The notes beneath the pieces are model-generated. The model made no database searches and was not told the origin of the DNA. It saw nothing but the letters and a program-made list of their open reading frames with translations. From assembly GCA_019694835.1 (NCBI GenBank), contig JAIBBE010000220.1, positions 118,050 to 182,049 of the forward strand: a stretch of 64,000 bases of DNA, read 5' to 3'. This document shows, piece after piece, positions 27,029-34,554 of the stretch (its first letter is position 1; every line of letters begins with the position of its first letter). The stretch comes from Fimbriimonadaceae bacterium (GTDB lineage Bacteria; Armatimonadota; Fimbriimonadia; Fimbriimonadales; Fimbriimonadaceae). A program made the position numbers and the translations under genes.

Positions 27029-27363
27029 TCCGGATCACCGCTTTCGTCCGGCCCCATAAGTTGGAGGAGGTCAAGACCCACGTCGCCAATCTCGGCATCA
27101 GCGGCATGAGCGTGAGCGATGTGCGCGGTTGCGGCAACTCGCCCGAGCGCGCGGGGACTTTCGCCGGTCAAGTCGTGTTGGTCGCCCTGCCGGTGAAGTC
27201 CAAGATCATGGTCGTCGCCCCCGATGAGCTCCGCGAACCGATCATTGAGGCGATCATGGAAACCGCCCGCACCGGTGAGCCCGGCGACGGCAAGATCTTC
27301 GTCGAACGCGTCAGCGACGCCATTCGGATTCGCACCCTGGAACGAGGCTCTGCGGGGCTCTGA
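27025..27363 (+). CDS. P-II family nitrogen regulatory protein (GlnB/GlnK-like)
   Basis: 112 residues. Conserved P-II elements: MIRITAFVRPHKLEEVKTHV at the start, ARTGEPGDGKIFVERVSDAIRIRT at the end. P-II trimers sense ATP/ADP and 2-oxoglutarate and bind transporters or enzymes. The T-loop (residues about 37-55, GCGNSPERAGTFAGQ) lacks the Tyr of the usual E-[IL]-Y-R-G motif, so uridylylation at that site is impossible. The nearby nitrate transporter and oxidoreductase genes, on the opposite strand, suggest control of nitrate uptake. Confidence 0.9.
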   Translation: MIRITAFVRPHKLEEVKTHVANLGISGMSVSDVRGCGNSPERAGTFAGQVVLVALPVKSKIMVVAPDELREPIIEAIMETARTGEPGDGKIFVERVSDAIRIRTLERGSAGL

Positions 27364-27442
27364 CAGGCTTGGCACGGGACTCAGTGGGTGGTGAGTGGAA
27401 TGGATGCGTGATTGTCCTCCCATGCCACCCCAGTTCGCACGG

Positions 27443-28942
27443 TCAGTGGGTGGAGGTCATCCCGCGCGTCATTCGGAGGATGACGATGTGCATCCAGACC
27501 AAACACACCACGGAGAGCACGCCGAGGAAGAGCCAGCAGGAAGTCCAAAGCCCGGACAGTTTCAGGAGGTACCCGAACAGGATCGGACAGAAGAAGCCGC
27601 CCAGTCCGCCGATCACGCCGACGATGCCTCCCACCACGCCCACGTCTTTCGGGAAGTACTCGGGGATGTGCTTATAGACGGCTGCCTTGCCGATACCCAT
27701 CATGATTCCAGCGAGGAAGACGAGGCTCGTGAACACCCAGACGTTGGCCTGAAAATACACGTGCGTGACGCCCTTCGCGAGCAACTCCTTCTTCTTCACC
27801 TTTTGGCCAGGTTGCACGGCCGATTCTTGCCACGAGCGGAAGGTTGGCCAGACCAGTACTCCCTCTTCCAGCTTCTTGGGATCGAGGGCCACTTCAGTGG
27901 TCAACGGGTAGGTCTTCAGGTCCCTGCCCTCTTGTCCCGTTGGTGAGGTGTCGACGACGACCTCGTTGGCGGCGACCGTCGTCACGGTCCCCGCCCGATC
28001 CGCCATCACCCCCTCTCCCGGTGATCGGATATCCATACGCGGCGCGACCAGCAGAAAGAAGAAGACTGCGCAGGTGCTGAGGACCCAGTACATGGTCGCG
28101 CGAGCCCCGAACTTATCGCTCGCCCAGCCGCCAAGAGCACGGATCACACCGGAGGGAAGGGAGAAAACGGAAGCGAGTAAGCCCGCCATCGCCAGCGACA
28201 TGCCGTAGACGTTCAGATAGTACGGAACCAGCCACTGCGCCAGTGCAACGAACGCACCGAAGACCAAGAAATAGTAGAGCCCGAAGCGCCAGACCCGGAC
28301 ATCTTTGAGTGGTGACAGCATTTCCGCCATCGTTCTCTGACCCGAGTGTTCGACCTTCTTGTTCGTCGTGAATAATGCGAAGAGGCCGGCCATCACAAGA
28401 AGTGAGATGCCGTAAACGATGGGTAAGGTGCGCCAGCCTTCGATGTTTTGGCCGCCATTCGTGAAGCTCTTCAGCATTGTCGGGGCGGCCAAGGTCGTGA
28501 CCGCCGAGCCAGCGTTGCCCATGCCGAAGATTCCGAGTGCGGTGCCCTGTCGCTCTTTTGGAAAGTACACCGATGAGAAGGCGATGCCGACAGCGAACGC
28601 TGCTCCGCTCATCCCGAACAGCAGCCCCGCGACCATAAATCCGGCGAATGTCGAAACCTGGCTCGTCACGAACAGGGACAGCGCGGCAAACACCATGACC
28701 CCGAGATAAACCGGCTTGCCCCCGTACTTATCGGTCAGCAAGCCAACGGGCAATCGCATGACCGAACCCGTGAGTACTGGGATTCCAATCAGCCAGCCGA
28801 TTTGCCCTTTGTCGATCACGAGGTATCGGTTGTCGACAAGGAAGGTGATGAGGACCCCGTACATGGTCCACACCGCGAAGCACACGGTGAAGGCCAGCGT
28901 GTTCATCAGAAGGACCCGGTTTGCAGTTGCCCGTTCGCTCAT
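27443..28942 (-). CDS. NarK-type MFS nitrate/nitrite transporter with large soluble insert
   Basis: 499 residues, 12 membrane helices. NarK family motifs are present: GLLFGMSGAAFAVGIAFSSV and GMGNAGSAVTT (nitrate-signature glycines), and GIGKAAVYKHIPEYFPKDVG near the end. Residues about 302-397 form a hydrophilic insert (TVTTVAANEVVVDTS, TFRSWQESAVQPGQKV) absent from E. coli NarK, between two helices. It lies 48 bases after the molybdopterin oxidoreductase gene, in the same direction, forming a probable nitrate uptake-reduction unit. Confidence 0.9.
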   Translation of the reverse strand: MSERATANRVLLMNTLAFTVCFAVWTMYGVLITFLVDNRYLVIDKGQIGWLIGIPVLTGSVMRLPVGLLTDKYGGKPVYLGVMVFAALSLFVTSQVSTFAGFMVAGLLFGMSGAAFAVGIAFSSVYFPKERQGTALGIFGMGNAGSAVTTLAAPTMLKSFTNGGQNIEGWRTLPIVYGISLLVMAGLFALFTTNKKVEHSGQRTMAEMLSPLKDVRVWRFGLYYFLVFGAFVALAQWLVPYYLNVYGMSLAMAGLLASVFSLPSGVIRALGGWASDKFGARATMYWVLSTCAVFFFLLVAPRMDIRSPGEGVMADRAGTVTTVAANEVVVDTSPTGQEGRDLKTYPLTTEVALDPKKLEEGVLVWPTFRSWQESAVQPGQKVKKKELLAKGVTHVYFQANVWVFTSLVFLAGIMMGIGKAAVYKHIPEYFPKDVGVVGGIVGVIGGLGGFFCPILFGYLLKLSGLWTSCWLFLGVLSVVCLVWMHIVILRMTRGMTSTH

Positions 28943-28990
28943 AGCTGAGTTGATGCTGAGCGATAGCCAGGCCCTCCTCTATGACGATGC

Positions 28991-31696
28991 TCATAAGTCG
29001 ACGATTCGGTACGCCTCATCCGTCGGCCGCACTGCCCGGTCCAGCCAGAGCGGACGCCGCAGTCCCCCAGGTCCGGGCGCGGGCTTGGTCTTCGCAAGCC
29101 ACTCGCGATAGACCTCCATCGATTTGTTGGTGTCGACAAGCACGTCACCGTACTCGTCGTCTGGACCCGCCTTCGAGACCACGACTCGCTGGTGCCAACA
29201 GTGCTGGCCCGAGATTGGGTCGGGCTGGACGGGGAAGGTGAGGTTTTGGTGGACGCCGCCGTCGGTCCACCAGATGCGCTTGGTGTCGGGGTCCTTGCTT
29301 TCGTAGGGTGAGATATCATCGGCGCGACGGAACTTCACCACACCCGGCGAGACTTCTTCGCGGATGACCTTGACCCCCGCCATGCGATCGGTCCCTTCGT
29401 CGTGCAGACGCCAGCGACCGAGGTGGTGCGAGCACGCGACGATTCCTGGACGCATGCCTTCCGTTACCCAGGCCCGGTTAACGTAGTGGCCGATTCGGGT
29501 CGCGACTTTCACGAGGTCGCCGGTCTCGATGCCGAGTTTTGCCGCGTCGGTGGGGTGAATCCAGACCGGATTCGAGTTGCTCAGCTCATACAGCCATTTG
29601 GAGTTCGCAGATCGGGTGTGAATGAGCGTCGGCAAGCGGAAGGTCGGCACCAGTACGAACTCAAACTCACCCGGCTTCATCTCCTCGCGGTGGATGTGGC
29701 TCTTGATGTAGCCCGGCATCGTCTGTTCGGTCCAGCCCCAGTCGTCCATTGTCTTGCTGTACAACTCGAGCTTCTTGGATGGCGTCTTAAACCCCGCTTC
29801 CTCGTAGACTCCGTACGCTTCGTCCTTCACGAGGAAGGCACCGTATCGGCTCATGTAATCGAGTGGGGTCAAGCCCTTTTCGGCGGCCGCTTCGGGCAAG
29901 CCGGGGACTGAGTTCTCGAAGATCCAGCGGTAGTACTCCTTGATCTGAATCTTCTCGGCGGGTCGGTAAGGCGATTCGAAGTATTTCCGCACGCCGAGTG
30001 AGCCATCGGGGTCGATGCGCCACGAGAGTTCGATCCAAAACTCGGTCTCTTCCCACACTTCACCTGGGTTGGCCTGGTACGTGAATTCGAAGGTCTCGCC
30101 CTTGCGCTCGCGGGCGACCCGTTGAACCGGCTGCCGGAACCCGATCCACTTGGCGGCGTGGGTCTCCTGGCTCATGAGGTCGTACCGCTCGGCCCCATTG
30201 CCCATCGGCAGAACGTAGTCGGCATACTGAGCTGTCTCGCTCCAAACGGGGGTCAGGGCGGCGTGAAGTTCGATCTTGGCCTCGTCCTTCAGCACCTTCT
30301 CCCACATGATCCCGTCCGGGTTCGTCCAGACCGGGTTGTAGACGCGAGTGAAGTACGCCGCCACCTTGCCCCGCCCCTCCATCAGGAAGTGGGGCAGCAG
30401 AATCGAGAGTTCGTGGAACGCGAACGGGAACTCGCGCGGGTAGAGGAGTTCGTTCCAAACGTTCTGAGGCGGCGGCTTGAGGAACGTCGGCGGGACGTAC
30501 TTGTTGTCGACGTTCAAGTTCGTCCCGCCCTCGGCCCCCACTGCCCCCATCAGGACGACCAGGAATTCAAGGCAGCGCGAGACTTGCCAGCCACCGAAAT
30601 TGCCGGCGCAGGCATTGCGCCACACGTGGGTCGCGAGGGCGGAGCCAGCTTGGCCTATTGCTCGGGCGATCTCTCTCAGGGCTTCGGCATCGACACCGCA
30701 CTCCTCGGCGGCGGCTTCGGGGGTGTACGCGGAATAGTGTTCACGCAAGCGTTGGATGAAGTCCTCGAACCGGGGCTGTGCTGGCTGCGCGGGCGGGACG
30801 GCCGCGCCACGGTTTAGATATGCCAGCGTGTCCTGCCAGTTGACCCACTCCTCAATGAACGCGCGGTTGTAGAGCCCCTCGTCCAAGATGATCTTGGCGA
30901 TCGAGAGCAGGAGAAACGCCTCGGTGCCGGGCCACGGAGCCAGCCACCAGTCCGCCTTGGACGCGGTGTTCGAATGCCGAACATCGATCACGCAGATCTT
31001 CGCCCCCGCGACCTTGCCCTCGATGATCCGCTGGGCGTGGGGGTTGAAATAGTGGCCGGTTTCCAGATGCGAGGAGAGAAGAAGGATGAATTTCGCGTTG
31101 GCGTGGTCAGGCGAAGGCCGATCAGCCCCGGCCCACAGCGCATAGCCCACGCGCGCGCCCGACGAGCAAACGTTGGTGTGGGAGTTGTGAGCATCCACGC
31201 CCCAGCTTTGCAGCACGCGGTTGACGTACCCGTCCTCACCCGGACGACCGACGTGGTACATGACCTCCGTCCGCCGGTCCTCGATCAGCGCGGCCCGAAT
31301 TTTGGCCGCGAAGGTATCCAGTACCTCGTCCCACGAGGTGCGTTCCCACTTGCCCCCACCTCGCGGTCCGACGCGCTTCAGGGGATACAGGATGCGGTTG
31401 GGATCGTTGACCTGGTTGATCGTCGCCGGTCCTTTCGCGCAGTTTTTGCCCCGCGAACCGGGGTGGTACGGGTTGCCTTCGAGCTTGCGGATGACGCCCG
31501 TGTCCTTGTCGATGAACGCCATCAGTCCGCACGCAGCCTCGCAGTTGAAGCAGATGGTCGGGACGAGGCTGTACCGCTTCTCGACCTTTTTCGGCCAAGC
31601 CGCCGGGTCAAACTCCGCCCAGTCGTCCCACTGGTCTTCAGGCGGGAAGGACTCCAGCGGAGTCGTCGTCATCTTGTCCGGGTCGTGGGATCGCAT
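28991..31696 (-). CDS. Molybdopterin oxidoreductase, probable nitrate reductase catalytic subunit
   Basis: 901 residues. A [4Fe-4S] site C49-x2-C52-x3-C56 (CFNCEAAC) with C86 (NCAKG) opens the protein, then the Mo-bisMGD domains. C177 in HTNVCSSG is the likely molybdenum ligand, as in Nap/Nas and polysulfide-reductase relatives. The C-terminal molydopterin-binding domain (SNPVWIHPTDAAKLGIETGD) is present. No Tat signal is visible, so it should be cytoplasmic. Its pairing with NarK points to nitrate, but thiosulfate, polysulfide or other substrates remain possible. No small subunit and no nitrite reductase lie nearby. TAAACT is 8 bases before the ATG. Confidence 0.85.
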   Translation of the reverse strand: MRSHDPDKMTTTPLESFPPEDQWDDWAEFDPAAWPKKVEKRYSLVPTICFNCEAACGLMAFIDKDTGVIRKLEGNPYHPGSRGKNCAKGPATINQVNDPNRILYPLKRVGPRGGGKWERTSWDEVLDTFAAKIRAALIEDRRTEVMYHVGRPGEDGYVNRVLQSWGVDAHNSHTNVCSSGARVGYALWAGADRPSPDHANAKFILLLSSHLETGHYFNPHAQRIIEGKVAGAKICVIDVRHSNTASKADWWLAPWPGTEAFLLLSIAKIILDEGLYNRAFIEEWVNWQDTLAYLNRGAAVPPAQPAQPRFEDFIQRLREHYSAYTPEAAAEECGVDAEALREIARAIGQAGSALATHVWRNACAGNFGGWQVSRCLEFLVVLMGAVGAEGGTNLNVDNKYVPPTFLKPPPQNVWNELLYPREFPFAFHELSILLPHFLMEGRGKVAAYFTRVYNPVWTNPDGIMWEKVLKDEAKIELHAALTPVWSETAQYADYVLPMGNGAERYDLMSQETHAAKWIGFRQPVQRVARERKGETFEFTYQANPGEVWEETEFWIELSWRIDPDGSLGVRKYFESPYRPAEKIQIKEYYRWIFENSVPGLPEAAAEKGLTPLDYMSRYGAFLVKDEAYGVYEEAGFKTPSKKLELYSKTMDDWGWTEQTMPGYIKSHIHREEMKPGEFEFVLVPTFRLPTLIHTRSANSKWLYELSNSNPVWIHPTDAAKLGIETGDLVKVATRIGHYVNRAWVTEGMRPGIVACSHHLGRWRLHDEGTDRMAGVKVIREEVSPGVVKFRRADDISPYESKDPDTKRIWWTDGGVHQNLTFPVQPDPISGQHCWHQRVVVSKAGPDDEYGDVLVDTNKSMEVYREWLAKTKPAPGPGGLRRPLWLDRAVRPTDEAYRIVDL

Positions 31697-31737
31697 GCGA
31701 ACGAAGTTTAGCCCGTACCCGCCACCCGCTACCCGTT

Positions 31738-33369
31738 CTAGGGTTCCTGCAAGAAGGGATAGCGGTAGTCGGTGGGCGGCACGAAGGTCTCTTTGATCGT
31801 CCGGGCGCTGAGCCAGCGATAGAGGTTCAGCATCGAGCCGGCCTTATCGTTGGTTCCACTTCCGCGGGCGCCGCCAAAGGGCTGTTGCCCGACCACTGCT
31901 CCGGTGGGCTTGTCGTTGATGTAAAAGTTGCCGGCCGAGTTGCGGAGCTTGCGGGTGGCCAGTTCAACCGCGCCTCGGTCTTGGCTGAAGATCGCGCCGG
32001 TGAGGGCGTAGGGCGAGGTCGTGTCAACCAAGTGCAGGGTTTCCTCGAACTTGGACTCGTCGTACACGTACATGGTCAGGACCGGACCGAAAATCTCCTC
32101 ACACATCGTGACGAATCGCGGGTCTTTGGCTTCGATGAGAGTGGGCTCGATGAAGTAGCCGACTGACTTATCGCTGCCACCACCCGCAAGGATCTGGGCG
32201 TCAGAGGAGGACTTGGCGCGTTCGATGTAACCCACGATGCTGTCAAACGAGCGCTCGTCGATGACGGCGTTGACGAAGTTCGAGAAATCCTCGACCGTGC
32301 CCATCTCCATGCTCTTGATGCCCGCGATCATCTTCTCGCGGACCTCGTCGGCCATGTTCGATGGAATGTAGCACCGCGAGGCGGCTGAGCACTTTTGACC
32401 CTGAAACTCATAGGCTCCGCGCAAGAGACCGGTCACGACGGCATCGACCATCGCAGAAGGATGGGCGACCACGAAGTCCTTGCCCCCCGTCTCCCCCACG
32501 ATGCGCGGATACGAACGGTAGTTGGCGATGTTGCTGCCAATGGTCTGCCACATCCGGTTGAACACGCCGGTCGAGCCGGTGAAGTGCACGCCCGCAAAGT
32601 CGGGATGGCTGAAGCAAGCCTCGCCGATGGTCGGGCCATCGACAAACACGAGGTTGATCACCCCAGGCGGCAGTCCCGCTTCCAGCAGGATCTTCATGAA
32701 CATCTGGGCGCTGTAGATTTGGGTGTTGGCGGGCTTCCAGACGACCACGTTGCCGCACAGGGCCGCACTGGTCGGCAAGTTGCCGCCGATCGCGGTGAAG
32801 TTGAATGGGGTTACGGCGAGGACAAAACCTTCGAGCGGTCGGTACTCCAGCCGGTTGTGCATTCCCGGGCCGCTGATCGGCTGCTGGCGATAGATTTCGT
32901 CGAGGAAGTGGACGTTGAAACGCAGGAAATCGATGATCTCGCACGCACTGTCAATCTCGGCTTGAAAGGCATTCTTGCTCTGCCCAAGCATCGTCGTACC
33001 GTTCATGTAAGGCCGATACTTGGTGGCGATGAGATCGGCCGCGCGGAGGAAGATGTTGGCCCGGTTTTCCCAACTCAAGCTCTGCCAGTGCTCACGGGCG
33101 TCGAGCGCGGCTTGGATCGCTTGCTGGGCGTGCGAAGCATCGCCAGCGTGGTAATGGCCCAGGGTGTGGGCGATCTCGTGGGGTGGGTGCATCGCGCCGA
33201 GTTTTCCGGTGGTGACCGCCTTCCCCCCAATCGTCATCGGCACTTCGACCTGGTTCGCCTTAAGCTCGGCGAGAGTCCGCTTCAGCGTCTCGCGCTCTTT
33301 GCTGCCCGGCGTGTAGCTGAGCACCGGTTCGTTGACGGGAAGAGGGTAGGAGAACGTACCGCGATCCAT
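31738..33369 (-). CDS. L-glutamate gamma-semialdehyde (1-pyrroline-5-carboxylate) dehydrogenase
   Basis: 543 residues. The aldehyde dehydrogenase fold has the catalytic Cys in GQKCSAASRCY (about residue 326) and Glu in GETGGKDFV (about 295). The length and the RNSAGNFYINDKPTGAVVGQQPFGG segment are typical of the P5CDH (RocA/PutA C-terminal) branch. It oxidises glutamate semialdehyde to glutamate with NAD in proline and arginine breakdown. No proline dehydrogenase is adjacent. It lies 41 bases before the oxidoreductase gene, same strand. Confidence 0.93.
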   Translation of the reverse strand: MDRGTFSYPLPVNEPVLSYTPGSKERETLKRTLAELKANQVEVPMTIGGKAVTTGKLGAMHPPHEIAHTLGHYHAGDASHAQQAIQAALDAREHWQSLSWENRANIFLRAADLIATKYRPYMNGTTMLGQSKNAFQAEIDSACEIIDFLRFNVHFLDEIYRQQPISGPGMHNRLEYRPLEGFVLAVTPFNFTAIGGNLPTSAALCGNVVVWKPANTQIYSAQMFMKILLEAGLPPGVINLVFVDGPTIGEACFSHPDFAGVHFTGSTGVFNRMWQTIGSNIANYRSYPRIVGETGGKDFVVAHPSAMVDAVVTGLLRGAYEFQGQKCSAASRCYIPSNMADEVREKMIAGIKSMEMGTVEDFSNFVNAVIDERSFDSIVGYIERAKSSSDAQILAGGGSDKSVGYFIEPTLIEAKDPRFVTMCEEIFGPVLTMYVYDESKFEETLHLVDTTSPYALTGAIFSQDRGAVELATRKLRNSAGNFYINDKPTGAVVGQQPFGGARGSGTNDKAGSMLNLYRWLSARTIKETFVPPTDYRYPFLQEP

Positions 33370-33375
33370 GCCCCG

Positions 33376-33381
33376 AGTGTA
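33376..33381 (-). promoter_or_regulatory. -10-like hexamer TACACT, leaderless start of P5C dehydrogenase gene
   Basis: Minus-strand TACACT ends 6 bases before the ATG at 33369. No Shine-Dalgarno is present. Confidence 0.4.
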
Positions 33382-33399
33382 CCGAAGCCCTTGCGGAAC

Positions 33400-33930
33400 C
33401 TAGTAGCCCGGTGGCAGACGCGAGCCAAAGAGCCGGGTTAGCCGACCACGAGCAATCACGAGTGCCAGGCCGAGCAGGAACGCCACGAAAGAACCGGCTT
33501 GGTCCAGAAGGCGAGGTGCAGCCTCCTCGCTAAGGAGACGGGTGATTCCAAATGCGAGACCGTCGAGGGAAAAGAGGATCATGATCCACCCAGCCGCCGC
33601 CGCAAGAGCATCCGCCAGTGAGCGTTCGTCGTGCTCGACATCGTCTCCGGCACGGATTCCCCCAACGAGACAGCCTGCCACCCGATCTGCACAGGTCCAC
33701 AGGAAGACCATTGTGGCGGCCAAGAGCACCAGAGTGACCAAGCCGGCGATGGCACCGGATTTACTGAGGAAGGGTGTGCCGGGTCCTTCGGCTCGCAATA
33801 TCTCCAACTGCATTGGAACCATGGGAAAAGCTGCGATGAATCGACCGATAAGCAAAACTGCAGCCAGACGGGCTCCGATGCGGGCGATGTCGAACGCCGT
33901 TGCGGCGGTGGCAGGTGATTCAGAGTCCAT
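33400..33930 (-). CDS. Small four-helix membrane protein, paralogue of its neighbour
   Basis: 176 residues from the ATG at 33930, fixed by a GGAGGG site 6 bases upstream. Four membrane helices (for example IGARLAAVLLIGRFIAAF, GLVTLVLLAATMVFLW). It shares layout and scattered identities with the gene upstream (IARIGARLAAVLLIG versus VAFIGCRLVGIVFLV, then a V/L-P/A-x-Q-x-E/K segment). The two overlap by 11 bases. Function unknown. Confidence 0.65.
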   Translation of the reverse strand: MDSESPATAATAFDIARIGARLAAVLLIGRFIAAFPMVPMQLEILRAEGPGTPFLSKSGAIAGLVTLVLLAATMVFLWTCADRVAGCLVGGIRAGDDVEHDERSLADALAAAAGWIMILFSLDGLAFGITRLLSEEAAPRLLDQAGSFVAFLLGLALVIARGRLTRLFGSRLPPGY

Positions 33931-34390
33931 GGTCCCTCCCGGATGGCACAAAGGCCCGCTTGCCTCGCACGTTCAAAGCCAGTCCGATGAGCGCAAGCAC
34001 CAGGAGGCAACCCGCATCCACATTGATCGTGGTGGGCATCCCCCGCAGGCTGAACAAGTCGAGGAACTTCCAGGTGGAGAATCCGACGATCAGCCACCCG
34101 ATCGCCGGAGCAGCCGCGCCAGAAAATCGGCTGGCAAAACGTGAAGAGTCCACCGGCGAGGTGCCCGAGATCAGAGGTGCGATGCCAGCAGCGAAAGCCC
34201 ACAGAGAGATGCCGATCAACGTCTTGACCGCGAACGTGCCAAGCATCAGCCATTCCCACAACTGCGGATCGTTCCCCTTCATCTGCAGTGCATCGAGGAC
34301 CATAAAGATGCCTCCGGAGCCAAGTCCTTGAACGAGAAACACGATTCCTACAAGACGACAGCCTATGAAAGCGACCGTTCCGGCGCTCAT
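33920..34390 (-). CDS. Small four-helix membrane protein, first of a paralogous pair
   Basis: 156 residues from the ATG at 34390 (MSAGTVAF), preferred because CATAAT lies 6 bases upstream and the longer frame has no hydrophobic or conserved start. Four membrane helices (VAFIGCRLVGIVFLVQGLG, TFAVKTLIGISLWAFAAGI, AIGWLIVGFSTWKFLDL, AGCLLVLALIGLAL). Paralogue of the next gene. No known family was recognised. Confidence 0.65.
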   Translation of the reverse strand: MSAGTVAFIGCRLVGIVFLVQGLGSGGIFMVLDALQMKGNDPQLWEWLMLGTFAVKTLIGISLWAFAAGIAPLISGTSPVDSSRFASRFSGAAAPAIGWLIVGFSTWKFLDLFSLRGMPTTINVDAGCLLVLALIGLALNVRGKRAFVPSGRDHGL

Positions 34391-34396
34391 AGGGCC

Positions 34397-34402
34397 ATTA
34401 TG
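34397..34402 (-). promoter_or_regulatory. -10-like hexamer CATAAT, leaderless start of the membrane-protein pair
   Basis: Minus-strand CATAAT ends 6 bases before the ATG at 34390. The first gene of the pair lacks a Shine-Dalgarno while the second has GGAGGG. Confidence 0.4.
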
Positions 34403-34460
34403 CACATCGGGCTGTATTAGGCAGGGTTGGATGAGCTTGGAAGAAGGCGAAAGGCCCAAC

Positions 34461-34531
34461 AGTACCGCTGGCATCCTGCCGGCCTCCCCGTGCGGTTCTT
34501 CGGAATGCGTTGAGGATGCCAGCGGTAACTG
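34461..34531. repeat. REPIN-like palindromic repeat in intergenic gap
   Basis: 34463-34484 is a full copy of the 22-base end motif (GTACCGCTGGC, CC, GCCGGC with variable bases between). 34513-34531 carries the inverted half (GAGGATGCCAGCGGTAACTG). The two arms pair over about 18 bases with one inserted base. Same family as 5625-5858 and 57835-57940. Confidence 0.8.
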
Positions 34532-34554
34532 TTCTAACGGAACCGCGCCGCTAG

